Of a stretch of DNA of 64,000 bases, positions 45,705 to 58,294 are shown in pieces; position 1 is the first letter of the stretch, and every line of letters begins with the position of its first letter. The position numbers and the translations under genes were made by a program. Source of the DNA: Neospora caninum Liverpool (taxonomy: Eukaryota > Apicomplexa > Conoidasida > Eucoccidiorida > Sarcocystidae). The stretch is from NCBI RefSeq assembly GCF_000208865.1, contig NC_018396.1, positions 4,149,101 through 4,213,100 of the forward strand, read 5' to 3'. A model generated the notes under the pieces. The model was not told the origin of the DNA, made no database searches, and saw nothing but the letters and a program-made list of their open reading frames with translations.

Positions 45705-48700
45705 GAGCGAGATCCAGCAACAGCATGCAGGGCCCTGAGTGCATCGTTTCGCTTCAAATGGTCGGGTGGGGTGACTGCGACAACAAAGAAGAACCTCCTG
45801 CATGCGTCCATTCACACAAAAATGGATATAAGGAGCCGTCTCGGCACGCACAAAGCTGCGAGAGGGAGACTAGAGAAAGCGTGGGAACGCGTGTTGGCTC
45901 TTCTGACAGCAGCAGTTTTGACGTTCGATCTTTGGAGGCGCACCTGTACTCGTCGAGATAGATTTTTTTTTGTAGACCAAGGCGAACACAAGTCGTGTGC
46001 ATGTGTGTGTGGGTGTATGGGGGAGCGTTCTCCAAATCCACGCCGATCTCTCTATTCGGATCCGGTAAACCCCGGAATGCTTTTGAGCAGAGATGGCAGA
46101 CAAGAGCAGTGGAGAGGAGGGGGTCGCCCCTTAACAGGTTCGCTGTGCGCGTCGAGACGTACAGCTGCATGTATATATCTGTGCATATATCGTGCATATG
46201 CATGGAGAGATGATACGTCTGAAGAAAGATGAGAGGAAGGAGAGATTGACAGGTGAGCATCCGTTTCGCGTGGACACTGCGGCTGCGCGTGTCGGCACAA
46301 AGAGCCAATCTGGGCGCGTGGTTCACGTCTTGAGGGGTCGGCCTTGTTTCGCTCCGCATAGGCTTCGTGGAGAGAGGAGTGGGAGATCGAAGAAAGCGAA
46401 GAAACACGATTGTAGTTCGACCTTTAAGAACGGTTGTCGGGCAGCCACGTCGCACTGCGATACATTGTCGGAATTTGGAGACGGTGGTTTCCCAAGAGCA
46501 ACTACGCGAACGCGTTCCTAGAGCCCGTTGTCTCCCCTATCAACCGCTCGTGAACGAAGTGCACTTTTAAGGAATGTAAACGAATCGAAGGTAGTGGGAT
46601 ATCTTGTGCCTCAGAGCACTTCAATCTTCTTTGCCCTGGCTTCTTCTGGAGGAGTCTCTCCTTGTATCTCTATCCCCGGGCAGTCCCAATCCGACGCGCA
46701 TGTGAAGCTCGCGGGAGATAGGAGTCCGTTGACGTGTACATACAGTAGTTTTGTCCGGGTACTCGTTTGTGTCCATATATTTTGGCATTTGTTTGCAATA
46801 TCAGAAGGGTGCTTCTGGTGGGCACCTGTGGGCGTTTTGAATTTGGCGTTTTCTTTTGTATGCGGTGAAGGACCGCCCCAACTTGTCTCGCTCTGCCTTT
46901 TGTCTCTTGACCTCTCTGAGACTGGTCGACTCGCATTCTCGCAAGGCTGCCTGAGAGTGCTTTTGAACTGAGGCAGACTGTCGACGTGCAAAAGATTTGT
47001 GAAAAGCAGAGTGCCCGGCCCGACTACGAGGAGAAAGGCAGACGTAGTTCGGGAAGGTTACAATACAGTGGTATTTTTAACTCTTCTTTTTATAACTGCA
47101 CAGAGACAAAGAATGCTCGTTGGCAAGTCGGCAAGTTCGTATGGATTGTACCGTAGAAAACACTGGGTAGAAAACTGTTGCATCGATGTACATATGGAGA
47201 CTTTGCACATGCAGTCTTCTAGGTCCACTGATATGTTCGTATCTGTTGTTCTGTTTGCCGCGAATGGTCCTTTTTGGCGACGAACACATGTATATCTACA
47301 CGTCGACATTTATCTACACAGAACGACGTGTCTTGCTCCGATCACAAGATAGATCCATCTGGGTCGTCGAAAACCAGAAAGATGCTTCTCGTATCACTTG
47401 AATAGGAAATACAAAGCACCGGCAGCGCTGCTAACGGCCTCGTTGAGACACCGGCATGTGTACCGCTACAGAGAAGCTCCTGCCGTTCGTGTCACTGCAT
47501 ACCAAGCGCAATGCCCAAAGGGCGACATGACACTCACTTTCTCATAGGAAGTATGAATACAGATGCTTAAGGATGAATGCCGATTCAGGCTTCATCTGTA
47601 TAAATATAATATATATATCTATATATATATATATATATTTGTTGTACGAACATGCGCGGCGATATCTTCTGAAAAGAGAGGGCGCGTAGCATCGGAAGCA
47701 GTCCTTGCTGAGTAATCTGCAGGGAGGAACTCTATAAAAATGTTCCTACCTTTGAAATAGAAAACTGTGCTATCCATGACTTGCATCGCTGGCTCTCACC
47801 GTCCAGCATTACTTCGTTACTGCCGTGCTAGCTGAAAAGCTTGAGCACAGTAGCGACGGGGTTGGTCCTTTTGGTACCGAAGCGGTAGTTCAGCTCCTGG
47901 CTCCTGGGACGCTATCACCTGGCGAGACTTCCTGTGTGTGTGTCAGGTATGTTGTGGCTTCGAAACCCTCCGTTTCTGCCAAATTCGCTGGCCGCCGGAA
48001 GCTGGTCATATTCCCCTGCGACGCTGATTATCGTGTGTCTAGCTTCTGCGCACTTTTTAATCCGGGCATTCAAACATCATCTTTGAATGTTTTGCTTCTG
48101 TTGCATCCTCGGACATGCTATCTGATTCTGCGGCCCACGGTGGACGCTGTACGCTACCGTTCCGACGACACGGGGAGTTTTCTGTGGAAGTGTTCATTCG
48201 TGGGCATGCCAAGGTGACGTGCTGTTGCCTTTGTACTGCTCGCTGGGCACTGTTCTTCAAACTCTTGGAAACCACTCGGAATCTTGTACTCTGTCTCAGC
48301 GCCAGTGCGTGTGGAAACCCGTTATGCGCCATACGGGGGTTTTCACAACACAGAGTCTCACATTTGTAGAACAGGGCGTAAACATGTGTACGTTTGTGCG
48401 CTGTATGTCCATACATAGTGGCCCGCACGCATGAAAAATGGCTTTTGGTCGCATTGGAATTGTCGGTTTGTGTTTTGCGTTCTGAAGCGGTCGAAGCAAG
48501 CAGTTTTTTCTGAGTTGCCTCCGCGCCGACCGGTGCATAAAAGGGGCATTCCATTCATGGATACCGCGAAGAGGTTTTCACACGCTTCCAGTCGAAAAGC
48601 GACCCGCAGCGAGCGCAAAGCACGCCCCCAGAAACTACGGAAACGTGGCATCTCGTAGCCCGTCTTGATCTTTTTGGGCACAGCGGGGGCAGTAGAGGCC

Positions 48701-49650
48701 CCTCTCCTGCTTCAAGTAACGAAGCATGGAACCTTCGCTGTAAACGAGAGAGTCGCTCGGGTTTCCTACAAGCATTTAACCAGCATCTGCACGTGCCTGT
48801 CTTGGTTCAGATATGTGTGCATATGCAGAGTCATGCACACGACTTCAAACATAGACATATCATTTTACACAATGTAGATAATCCGTCGGTCCTGCGCAGT
48901 GCAATGTCTTCATTTTCCCCTTGCCTCAGTTCAATCAAACGCAAAGGCGACCTCAGGTGTTCAGTGTCTTGAACTAACCAGGACACCGCAGAGGATCAGC
49001 TACATCGGGATTGATGTGAGGGCGTCGAGACACGCGCGGCCTCCAAGGAGCACTCTCTCGTTCAGCACTTCTGCCTGAGAGAATAGACAAGAGGGAAATG
49101 AAGGAAAAGAAACGAAGAGGAAACAAAATTTTCACATTCCGGGACGTTGAACTAAAGTTGTAAGTTGATACTCAGGACGGGCGACAACACGAGAAAGACA
49201 CACACAGAAGGAGGTCAGAAGAAACACGGTTTGGCTACAAAGAACCAGGCGTCGAACCTATTTTGCCGCTAGCGAAGCCGAGGGTAAAGAGACGGCACAA
49301 ACACCGGCCTTCTGAAGAGACTCGGCACGTGCTTTATAACGAAATGGAGGAGCATTTTTAAATGGCCGAGTGGGATGTTGCATAAGAAAAAGGGATTTGA
49401 TGGTGAACAAGAGCAGCCGCGAGTCACGCCCTCAGAGACATCGACGACCTGCGTCCCTCCTCCGACCGTCACACGGTCGCGCATGCATGGCCGTACACGT
49501 ATATGCAAATATATGTATATATACAAATATGCCTCTGCGTTTACAGATATACATGAATTCATGCGTATGTAAATCTATTTATTAGTAGATGATTAGACCC
49601 TCGGACACACAGACACTGATATGCACGCTTCCAAATATGCACGCATATTC
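45705..49650. other. Convergent intergenic region, AT-richer, no supported gene
   Basis: Between the ends of the 1303-residue gene and the phosphorylase-like gene. It is richer in A and T than its neighbours and has a TA microsatellite at about 47,605-47,640. A Cys-rich open stretch at about 47,825-48,217 on the plus strand looks exon-like but has no start, partner exons or known domain, so it is listed only as a finding. Confidence 0.5.
47605..47640. repeat. TA-rich microsatellite, intergenic
   Basis: ATATAATATATATATCTATA-type run of about 35 bases between two gene ends. Nothing coding nearby. Confidence 0.8.
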
Positions 49651-50965
49651 CTAAAGGCATGCCTCCGTGAGCCGCCTCATGTTTGTACATCCTCCGTGCC
49701 TGTAAATCTCCAGGAAAAGAGAACGGGTCTTAAGAGAAGAACCTACTGTGACCGGATGAGCAAACTGGTCGTTCGTTCGATTATTGATGCCAATGTGCAC
49801 AGCTGCGGCCTTCACAGGTTGGAAGCGTCGATTCGCCAAATGAAGAAGTTGGTGGCTTTCCATGTCCATGCTGTCGACTCCGTGGGACCGAAGTCGATCT
49901 AAGAGCTTTTCATTTCTGTCGTTGAATAATGTGTCCACGCGACCTTGACAGGCATAGAAAGTCTCAGCCGATGCATGAAGACCTAGGAAGAAACAGCAGC
50001 GACAGCGGACAGATTCACAAACACATTCACGCATGCATCTAGTGTCAATCCCATGATGGAAGTTGGTTGAAAAGCATTTCGTCGCTGTCACTGAGCGTGC
50101 GCATGTGCTTGCATAGTTGTATCTGCCTCCAGATGTTCCTCTGTGTGTGTACAAATATGTCAAGCACCACATCTCCCTCTTTGCCCATAGTTATGCATAA
50201 CTCATCGAGACTGGTGCATAGATGTACGCATGCGTGGCAATCGATTCCGTTCTTACCCAAGTGAAGAAGTGAGGGGTCATCAATAGCTTTGGAAATATTT
50301 TCCGCTATGCGGCTGTGCAAACAGGAAAGGTAGTCCAACACTGAAAACTGGGAATCGAATTAAATGAGAGTGCGAATCGGAGATCATTTGGAGAAAATGT
50401 GGCCAGGGTCTAGAAGAGAGGAAAGGGAAAACGTCCCTCGCAATTTGCTCGCGAGGAAAAACAGAGTCTAAACCTCAAACGAGAGAGCCGGCAGCATTGG
50501 TGTGGAGATCCGGGGATCTGTTTCTCTTTGGCAAACTGTCCCGCGCTTGTGGCACCCATCCATCCTACTAAATCGTCCTTCGTGGCCCGGACCCGCCGCA
50601 GCTGCGTACGGGTGTTTCTACTGGCATCCATCGACAGAAATCTCACCCCTTGTGGGTACATGCGTGACCACTCGCACACAAGGGAACATGGCATCTGTCT
50701 TCACCCGTAGTTACTCAAGGTAAAACCTAGAGGGCCGCCGAGTCGGCTATCCAGCGCCGCGGCACGCCTGGTTCGCATCTGGTTTCTGCAAAGACTTACC
50801 TAGACAGGTCGGGGTCTGGGGCACACGGACGCGTAATGACGTACGGCGATATGCCTGACAGGCAAGCACAAAAACCCGTCAGAAACGATCGGCACCATGC
50901 AGATACACGTAAATAAAAAATAGATGCAACACTACCTGGATGTCTCCCTGTGTGGCGTGGTGGAC

Positions 50966-51011
<46 letters not shown>

Positions 51012-52593
51012 GGTACGGCTACATGCGTTAGAAAGAAAGAACAGAAGGGGACGAGTTCGTGTGGAGTACTCAGCGCATTTTGTACAAGACACTCACAGAT
51101 TTTCTTACCCTTTAGTCTAGCCCCGTCCTCCATCGAGCCATCAAAGTAAGTGTAATCGTTGTAGCAGCCCATGACTCCCTTTGTCGCGACAACCAGGCAC
51201 CCCGGGCGCAGCCGTGGATTCAGCAGCGAACAGGTTCCTGTTCCGGTGATTCCATTTGTGTTCCCCCAGAAAACAAGAGACGAAACAACACAATGGCAGT
51301 GCTCGTGAGATAGTCATACTTCTCTACATACATACTCTAACAAAGTGATGGAGAAAGACGGAAATGTAACTATTGATGTATTTTTCTGCGTTCGCACGCG
51401 TACATGCAAGTACACAAGTTATACGCGCGTATACATGCATGCGCACACACACAAGCATATATATATATATATATATGCACGTTGGTGTCGGTACTTCTCT
51501 GATATGCACATGGTGCCGGTACTTAGCTGCATGCTGTTTAGATGGATCCACAGACATAGGCGTGTATAGAATCACATCTCTATGCCTACGAGTACGAGCA
51601 ACTGTCTATATGAGATGCCCGTTTGCGTGTCATCGTCAACGGTCCAGTAACCCCGAACGGCCACCGCCGTTGCCGGAAGTCTGACTCTAAGAGTGGATCG
51701 TGGTTGTTTTTCCCTTGCAGCGTACCAAGGCGAACCACAGCGAGAGGGCCGTCGGTGATGTACGAGACTTCCCGCATGAGAAGCTCAATCATTGGTGCCC
51801 CCATGCCTGTGGCGATGATCGAGACCTTGGTGCCTTTGTAATAGCCTAGAGGGAAAATTAGGGAAACTGCGAAGGAGTCGCGGTTTAAAGGCTCTAGCCA
51901 TCTGAAGAGAGCAAGCTTCGGAAACACACGACTAACCTTCGAAGCCCGTCCGTGTTTCTGCCGTCTTACCCGAGTGTACTTTGAATAGCCGAGAGCTCGT
52001 GAGACTCAGTCGACTGCGTTTCGCTTCCAGGAGGCTATCCGCAAGACGGTCCGCTCTCGCTGTGTGGCCGACGGTAAGAATTCTTGTATGGACGTCTCCT
52101 CTCCGCACGGCTGAGAGGGAATTGCAGGAAAAGTGAAGATGCGACACTGGGCGCAGAAAACTGGGAAAAAGAAGAGGGCTGCCAATGCCGATCTCCACTG
52201 GAGAGATTCACCACACTTTAGTTGGATATGCATATATGACTCTGCGTCGCTCGCTTTCCGTACCAGTAGAGTATTGCCAAGTGCATTATCGTTACGGTAG
52301 AGAGCAACTCCTAAGCGAATATGTGTTTTCCATGTGCTGCACATGTGTAATACATAGACACCGAAAAAATATCCGCTGATGTGGGCATGTGTACTAAACT
52401 CTATGCACGCACTAGTGAATGCGCAATAACGAGATTATGTGCAAGAAAAGGAAAGACGATGGCAAGAACACCACTGCGGGAAAGACGGAGGAAGAAAATT
52501 AAGACGAAAATTAACAAGGCGGAAGGCCACTGGACAGAAGAAAACTGGCATAGGTATGTACACATGTACGTCTGTATCTGCATGGACACGTAC

Positions 52594-52627
<34 letters not shown>

Positions 52628-54020
52628 CAAAATAACGGTACTCACCTAAGTGGTAGACATGACCACTCGGAAGAAGCAGCGCGTCTCGTAGCACAGCCTT
52701 TGCCTCATCCGGGTACATTCCTCGATCTTTGCTGTTGGTAGATGCTTCGCCCTCTGCCTGATAATCCTCTTCCAGTGTGCTTCTGCGTCTTTCTGGTAAC
52801 CAGCTTGCCTCTTTGTCTGCTGTTTTCTCGCGACCATTGCTTGCCAGCTTCGCCCCAGAAGTCCCTCTCGCCAGGTCCCTCTCAACACCGCTGTCATAAG
52901 AGTCTCTTTTTGTGTGTCTTCCTCCACTGCTATTAAGACCACGAACCCTGTCGTCCTGACACTCTGTCAAGACGGAGGCCGCCGTAGATCTCCTTGGAGA
53001 ACTTTCCTCCCTTTCTCGTCCCCCTCTTTTCTCCTCATAGCCAAGACTCCCTACTATGGCACTCCTAAAGCTACTCGTACCGGTACTGGCACCAAAATTC
53101 CTTTTGCTGCCCTGTACTGACAGAGACAATTCTGTGTTTGCCTCCACAGCAGCTGAACGCAACTCCCCTGGATGGGAACACACACGTTCCATCGTGCTTC
53201 GTCCTCCGCTCGACAACACATCGTGGATGGAGGTGTTGCGCGGAGTATGCATCCCGGTATTCGAAGAAAGAGAGATACTGTGGTCTTCAGAGTGCGGAAC
53301 TGGATACTGAGGGCCAACGCCAGTGCCCGGCAACGGAGAGAATTTCTCGTTTGTTGTTTCTCGACTTCTGCAGTTTCTAACTATACCGCACGACGAAGCA
53401 TTTGCTCGATGCCCAACACCGTGTCTGCCCAGGCTGGTGTCTTCGGAGGATCCGCTAGACTCTGTCATCCCAAAAAAGTCCGTGCTATCAGAGAACACAG
53501 GTCTCTTCTCGTCTCTGGAGGAAGCGTCGCCATCATGAACAAGCTGGATACAGTGTCTCCGACTACTTCCCCCCTCGTTACGGTTCACCATAGCACAAAG
53601 ATGGCTTCTACTGTAGCTGCTGTCGTTGGACATTCGTGTCTGTGCCGGGTCGCTTCTTCCCACTCCCATGCACGCGTTTGAAAAGCTCAGTGCGCTACCG
53701 TCCCCCGTCTCGAAAACCAAACTTGAGACCTCGGTTCCATGCTGGCTGCCTGAATTCGATCTTCCGTCTTGTTTGGCGCTCCCTTCTGCAAAGAAATGAG
53801 AGCCGCCAGGAAAAGAAGACGTGCTGTGGGATTCCACATTAGTCTCTACTACAGAAGATAACCCAGAAGTGGAGGGAACACCTCTTTCCCTAGAATGCAT
53901 AACTCCCGGATGCGGCGCATGATGTTCTCCTCCTTTGCTCACTAAACTAGAACGCCTAGACGTTCGGCTACTTGGCCGATCCATACGGCTACTACCACCA
54001 CCCTGATAGTCGGAATCCAT
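49651..54020 (-). CDS. Uridine phosphorylase-like enzyme with a long Ser-rich N-terminal extension
   Basis: Nucleoside phosphorylase of the PNP/UDP family; by key residues it should split uridine with phosphate into uracil and ribose-1-phosphate (pyrimidine salvage). Exons: 54020-52646, 52110-51970, 51845-51726, 51237-51109, 50854-50800, 50340-50257, 49982-49651. The first four junctions and 6-7 close; exon 5 (phase 2) does not fit exon 6 (needs phase 1), so a micro-exon is missed or the frame is broken. Residues 1-458: Ser/Arg/Gly-rich, no signal peptide. Catalytic part: ILTVGHTARAD (usual GDPxR, with D and P replaced, G and R kept), ATGMGAP, VVRLGTC (phosphate Arg and Thr), ITRPCAPDPDLS, SAETFYACQGR (Gln and Arg that bind uracil in E. 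coli UPase), MDMES (ribose-binding Met-Glu) and INNRT. The Gln/Arg pair favours UPase over PNP. The 3' end may include another exon. Confidence 0.8.
50965..51010. repeat. TA microsatellite in intron 4 of the phosphorylase-like gene
   Basis: About 45 bases of almost pure TA between exons 4 and 5 of the minus-strand gene. Confidence 0.9.
52597..52626. repeat. TA microsatellite just inside intron 1 of the phosphorylase-like gene
   Basis: About 30 bases of TA, starting about 20 bases downstream of the exon 1 splice donor (52646 on the minus strand). A similar run, at 51456-51477, lies in intron 3. Confidence 0.9.
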
Positions 54021-57000
54021 TCTCCCTGACCGGTTTCATGCTTGGCCGTCGCCTACGTCGTCGCTCTCACTCAAATGTTGCCCGCTCTCTGCAATCCGCC
54101 TGTGCTCATTTGCCTGGTGCGTTTGAAAAAAAAACGTGTAGGCATGTCAGGAGAGAGCCACGTAGTTTTCCGTCCTCGCGGGGATTCCAGGAATGATCGA
54201 TGTCAGCCCAAACGGTTTCATATCTTCAGCTTGCAATGGTGGGGTGCAAAAAATACTATCTTGTCCTTCCTAGTTTTTCCTGTTTACACCCTTCCGTTGT
54301 CTTCTACGACATCTGAGGACTTTGGAAGAGAAAACAATCGGTAGAAGTCCTTAAGCAACGGGAAGCAAAAGAGGTAAGCAAACAAACTCTCGGTGGAGGA
54401 AGAAAATATTGCGGCAGCTGTGGATGGAGGCGACTCCGGCATTCGTAGTTACTTCTGGGGACGCGTAAAAAGGAACACCAATCACCATGATGTAGTACCT
54501 TGCGCTTGTGTTTTTCTGACCGAGTAGAACAGAAACGGAGGGGGCAACACCGTTTTTGAGATTGATCGGGGGAGTTGTCGCTCGATGTGGGTCACAGTCC
54601 CTCTCTCTGCTTTTCCTGTGTACCCAACAATGGTAGGGTGGCTGATTCCCAAGATTACCTTACGGGCGAACAATCCGGTTCCTGTCGTCGGCTACGTTGT
54701 TCATGCCGTAAAACGTTTAGGCACATACCATGATATAAGAAGACACACGCCGTTGCTCCTTGAAGACATCCAGAGCTCCCCGCAAGTGGTCACATTTTCC
54801 GCGTACCGTGAACACACCGACGCAACTCACTTTTACATCAATTGCTACAGTAGCGTGGGCGACCACAATAGAGGAGTCTCAGCAGACAGTTGAATAGAGC
54901 ACAGCCGTATTGCTGTTCAAAAAAAGAGAAGAGTTCACACGCGGTAAGGAATACATGTACTCGTTCACTATGCAGACAACGAGGAGACCTGCGCAATGGC
55001 AAATCAATAACGGAAGGAATGATAAAGACACGTTGTCTTTTACTATCGGGCAGCACCTGAGATGTGTTGCTGTGGTTCTAAATCAGACAAATCAGGTGGA
55101 TAGGCATGTGCACTCCCAAAACTGTGCCGTCCCAGTGCCGTCGTCTTCAGATTTCAAACTGCTCCTCGCCCACTCTTTTTGGTTTTTCCCACAGATTTGA
55201 TTCACACCCTCTGCCGCAAAACAGATCAAGGCAGCTTAAACAAATTTTTGGCACAGTGGTGAGATTTCCCAAAACCAAAAGAAAGAGAGTTTTTCCGTTT
55301 TGATTGTATACTGTGCACACGATGGGAGCGGGCGATAGATAGACTTTTTGAGGAAGAACAGCCTGTGGTCTTGCAGCTGATCCAACTTTCATGCCTGGCA
55401 CAACAGTCTATTCTTGTGTTGAAAGCTCGCAACCTTGCCTTTTGGGATATGCGTTAATTTCGTGGGAGAGCATTCGATGAGCTAGCACACATAACTTAAA
55501 TCCAAACCAAGAGGACAAGCGCATGAAAGCTTATGAAACGTTCGTGTTTTTGATGAAGAACGCGTGGTGGGAAGATGAGGGCGTTTTTCTCGTGCCTTAT
55601 CAACGTGTTGCCAACGATTGAACACTTATGGTCTGAGCGTTTTGGTGACGACGTAGTCAGGGAGGGAAGAAAATGCATATAAGGAAGCCTCCTTTGAGAC
55701 AAAAGTCGTCTGCTGTTAAGGACAGATTTTCACGAATCAACTCGCAAGTACTGGCGACGCTTGCCATTACAGTGTTGAGATGGCGGTACGGTTCTCTGGA
55801 CAGCACCAACGCTGATAAGATCGACATCACCCTACTAAACTCTTCAACACCTACTTGTAATGCATTGCAGACCATGCGAAGTAACGGTTGTCACCCCCGG
55901 ATCCCAAAAGGTATATTATGAGACCGGAATGATGGCATCAGTGCAGAACAATACTAAAAACAAGGGCGAGGACGACAAAAGAACTTACCGATCGTCGCTT
56001 GCCCCGTTTTGCAGTGAAACGCGGCCTCGTGCGGGGAAGAGGAAAAAGCAGTATCAGTTTCACTGACTACAGCTTCCAAGTAAATGTATTGTGTAGCATA
56101 TTATGCGGTGTTAACAGTAATACCATTCAGAGCCGGTGGCGTGTCTGTGTGGGTTCTCTCCGCGTTTACAGTGAAGGCGGATGAAAATACAGCAAACGGA
56201 TGTTTATTGCCGCTGCTGCTGCTGCCAGAGGGGAACTCGTGGATTCGCCATGTGTACGTGAGAGGAGGTCGAGAAATGTGGGCATAGCGGCAAGCGAGCG
56301 GCTAGAAATCCTTCACATCCCCAGGCATGGGTCAGCTGTCGAGAGGCTAACAGCGATTAGCTTTCACTATGATCCCCCCCAAAGGTTCCAAACTTTCGTT
56401 TTGTCAAGAATCGAATTTGTGCTGTACATTCTGTATTTAACCAATCTCCAAAACGACCAGAAAATGGCCTGACTGCTCAGAGTCTTATCGGGCTTCGGGG
56501 CTTCCGCGACCGGGATCCATTGTACTCTATACGTTTTCCAGTATCTTTACGGACGATGGGATGTGGTCTAGCTGCTTGAGTAACCTATTCTAAGCACTAC
56601 CTGTTTCAACAGCGGTTTAGTCTGTACTACATAGAGAGAACCAGTGTCTTAATGCGGTACCCCCCAAGTGGTCTAGCTAGACATATTCCATCTGGATCCT
56701 CTTCGTGGGTGACCAAAAAGACGCTTACTAAAGGACGGCATGAAGGTCGTGCACGTGCCGTCTCCTAGAACTTGCCGTTAGCGGAAAACGGATTCCAAAT
56801 GGTAACCGAAGCTTCGACTTGAGGGCTTCAAAATCGGAGTGCAGATTATAGAGACAAAATAGTCCACGGAATCGCACAAATGACTGCCACGATTCCTCGC
56901 ATCCTTCGACAATTCTGACGGTCACACAACGCCTCACAAGAAGCCACCTCCTTCCCCTTCGAGCGTGTTTCTTCTCTTGGCAGTGTAGGACTACACAACA

Positions 57001-58294
57001 CAGCACGCGTTGATGCTTCGAAAGTTGATTGCATTGGGCGTCCTTGCTGCCCCCATTTCTCCGTCCATAGCACTGCACAGCACTGGCCACCAGTGGAGGC
57101 GTGTACACTCACATACGCAACACTCAGATGCCTGTGGACTGATCCCAGCCAGGAAATGAAAAAATGGCTTTCGGAGACCTGAATGGCACAGCGCCTGCGT
57201 TACAAACAGTGCGACACTACATTTACCAGGAGGAGCACAAAAAGCTGCGTTCATTTAGAGGTGAACACAGCATCATATAACAAACGCTGCCTATGGGTGT
57301 CGGGAGAGAGTAACCCTTTCCGGAAGAGACAAGCACCTCGAACAGCAACGGTGAAGAGGATTCGAGCGTCAGCTAGCAACGCCCCTGCAAGTCCTGGCCA
57401 ACTGCAGCCAAAAGTGTCCCCGCGCCAGGTCGAACCCAGAGCCACACAGCGACGCGCATTCCTTGCGAGCAATTCCGTTCGCCAGATATCCGTGCCTTGT
57501 CCAGTTCCTTGCGTTCTGCTTCACAAAGAAGGCGCCACCTCGCCTTTTCCACCAGACGAACATGCGGCAGGCAAGATGACAAACGATACAGTGGGTTCGA
57601 ACCTGCGCTCTCCGCCACATCGGAAAAAGACAGGCCTTGGGATCTGTGAGGGTTCGACTTGAAAACCAACTCGTTAGCTGGGGCGCTTAAGGAGAGACGC
57701 ATTCCCAATAGAACCTAAAAAAAACAACGACGACGGGGCACCAACGCCTACCACCATCCGCATACTGACCGGCACGTTGGCGTTTTCCTGTCCTTCCACA
57801 TGCACACGTACCTCGCCTTGATGAGCCCCCCCGTGGTATCATCTCCCTTCTAACATTTTTTTCTCAGTCGCCATTCTTGTTTTCTCGAGCCGCAGTTTGC
57901 CACATCGGTTGAGGCGTCCCAGCGCTTGGAAGGCTGGCGTCCATCTTCTTTTCCACCCCTGGTGTGCATGACTATAGAGGTATAATGTGTGGCCTCTCAT
58001 TTTCCCCCCTTCAGGCTCTTGGCAACCCTTTTGACATATTCCTTTGCCTCTTCCTGAGATGTTGCCCTTCCTTACACCGTGGAGCTTCCTTCTCCATGTG
58101 TTGTCTCTCGCTCACTCTGTAGAGGAGAGAACTGCTGGCCGGGGACGTAAAACGTCCACGGGCACATCACCCGACCGTTCTGTTAATTTCAAGAAAAGAG
58201 TGCTTGGTCCTTGCTTCCGCCAGCGAAGCTCCACCCCGTCGAATGCATTTGTATAGCCGCCTACCAGCTTTTTCGCGCGTAGTGACGCGGTCCT
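54021..58294. other. Intergenic region upstream of the phosphorylase-like gene
   Basis: 4.3 kb between two minus-strand genes; it should hold the 3' UTR of the 251-residue gene and the promoter and 5' UTR of the phosphorylase. Short open stretches on both strands (for example 54585-54893 plus and 55657-55875 minus) read like protein but have no consistent start, splice partners or domain. No gene is supported; an unrecognised small-exon gene or a decayed one cannot be excluded. Confidence 0.45.
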
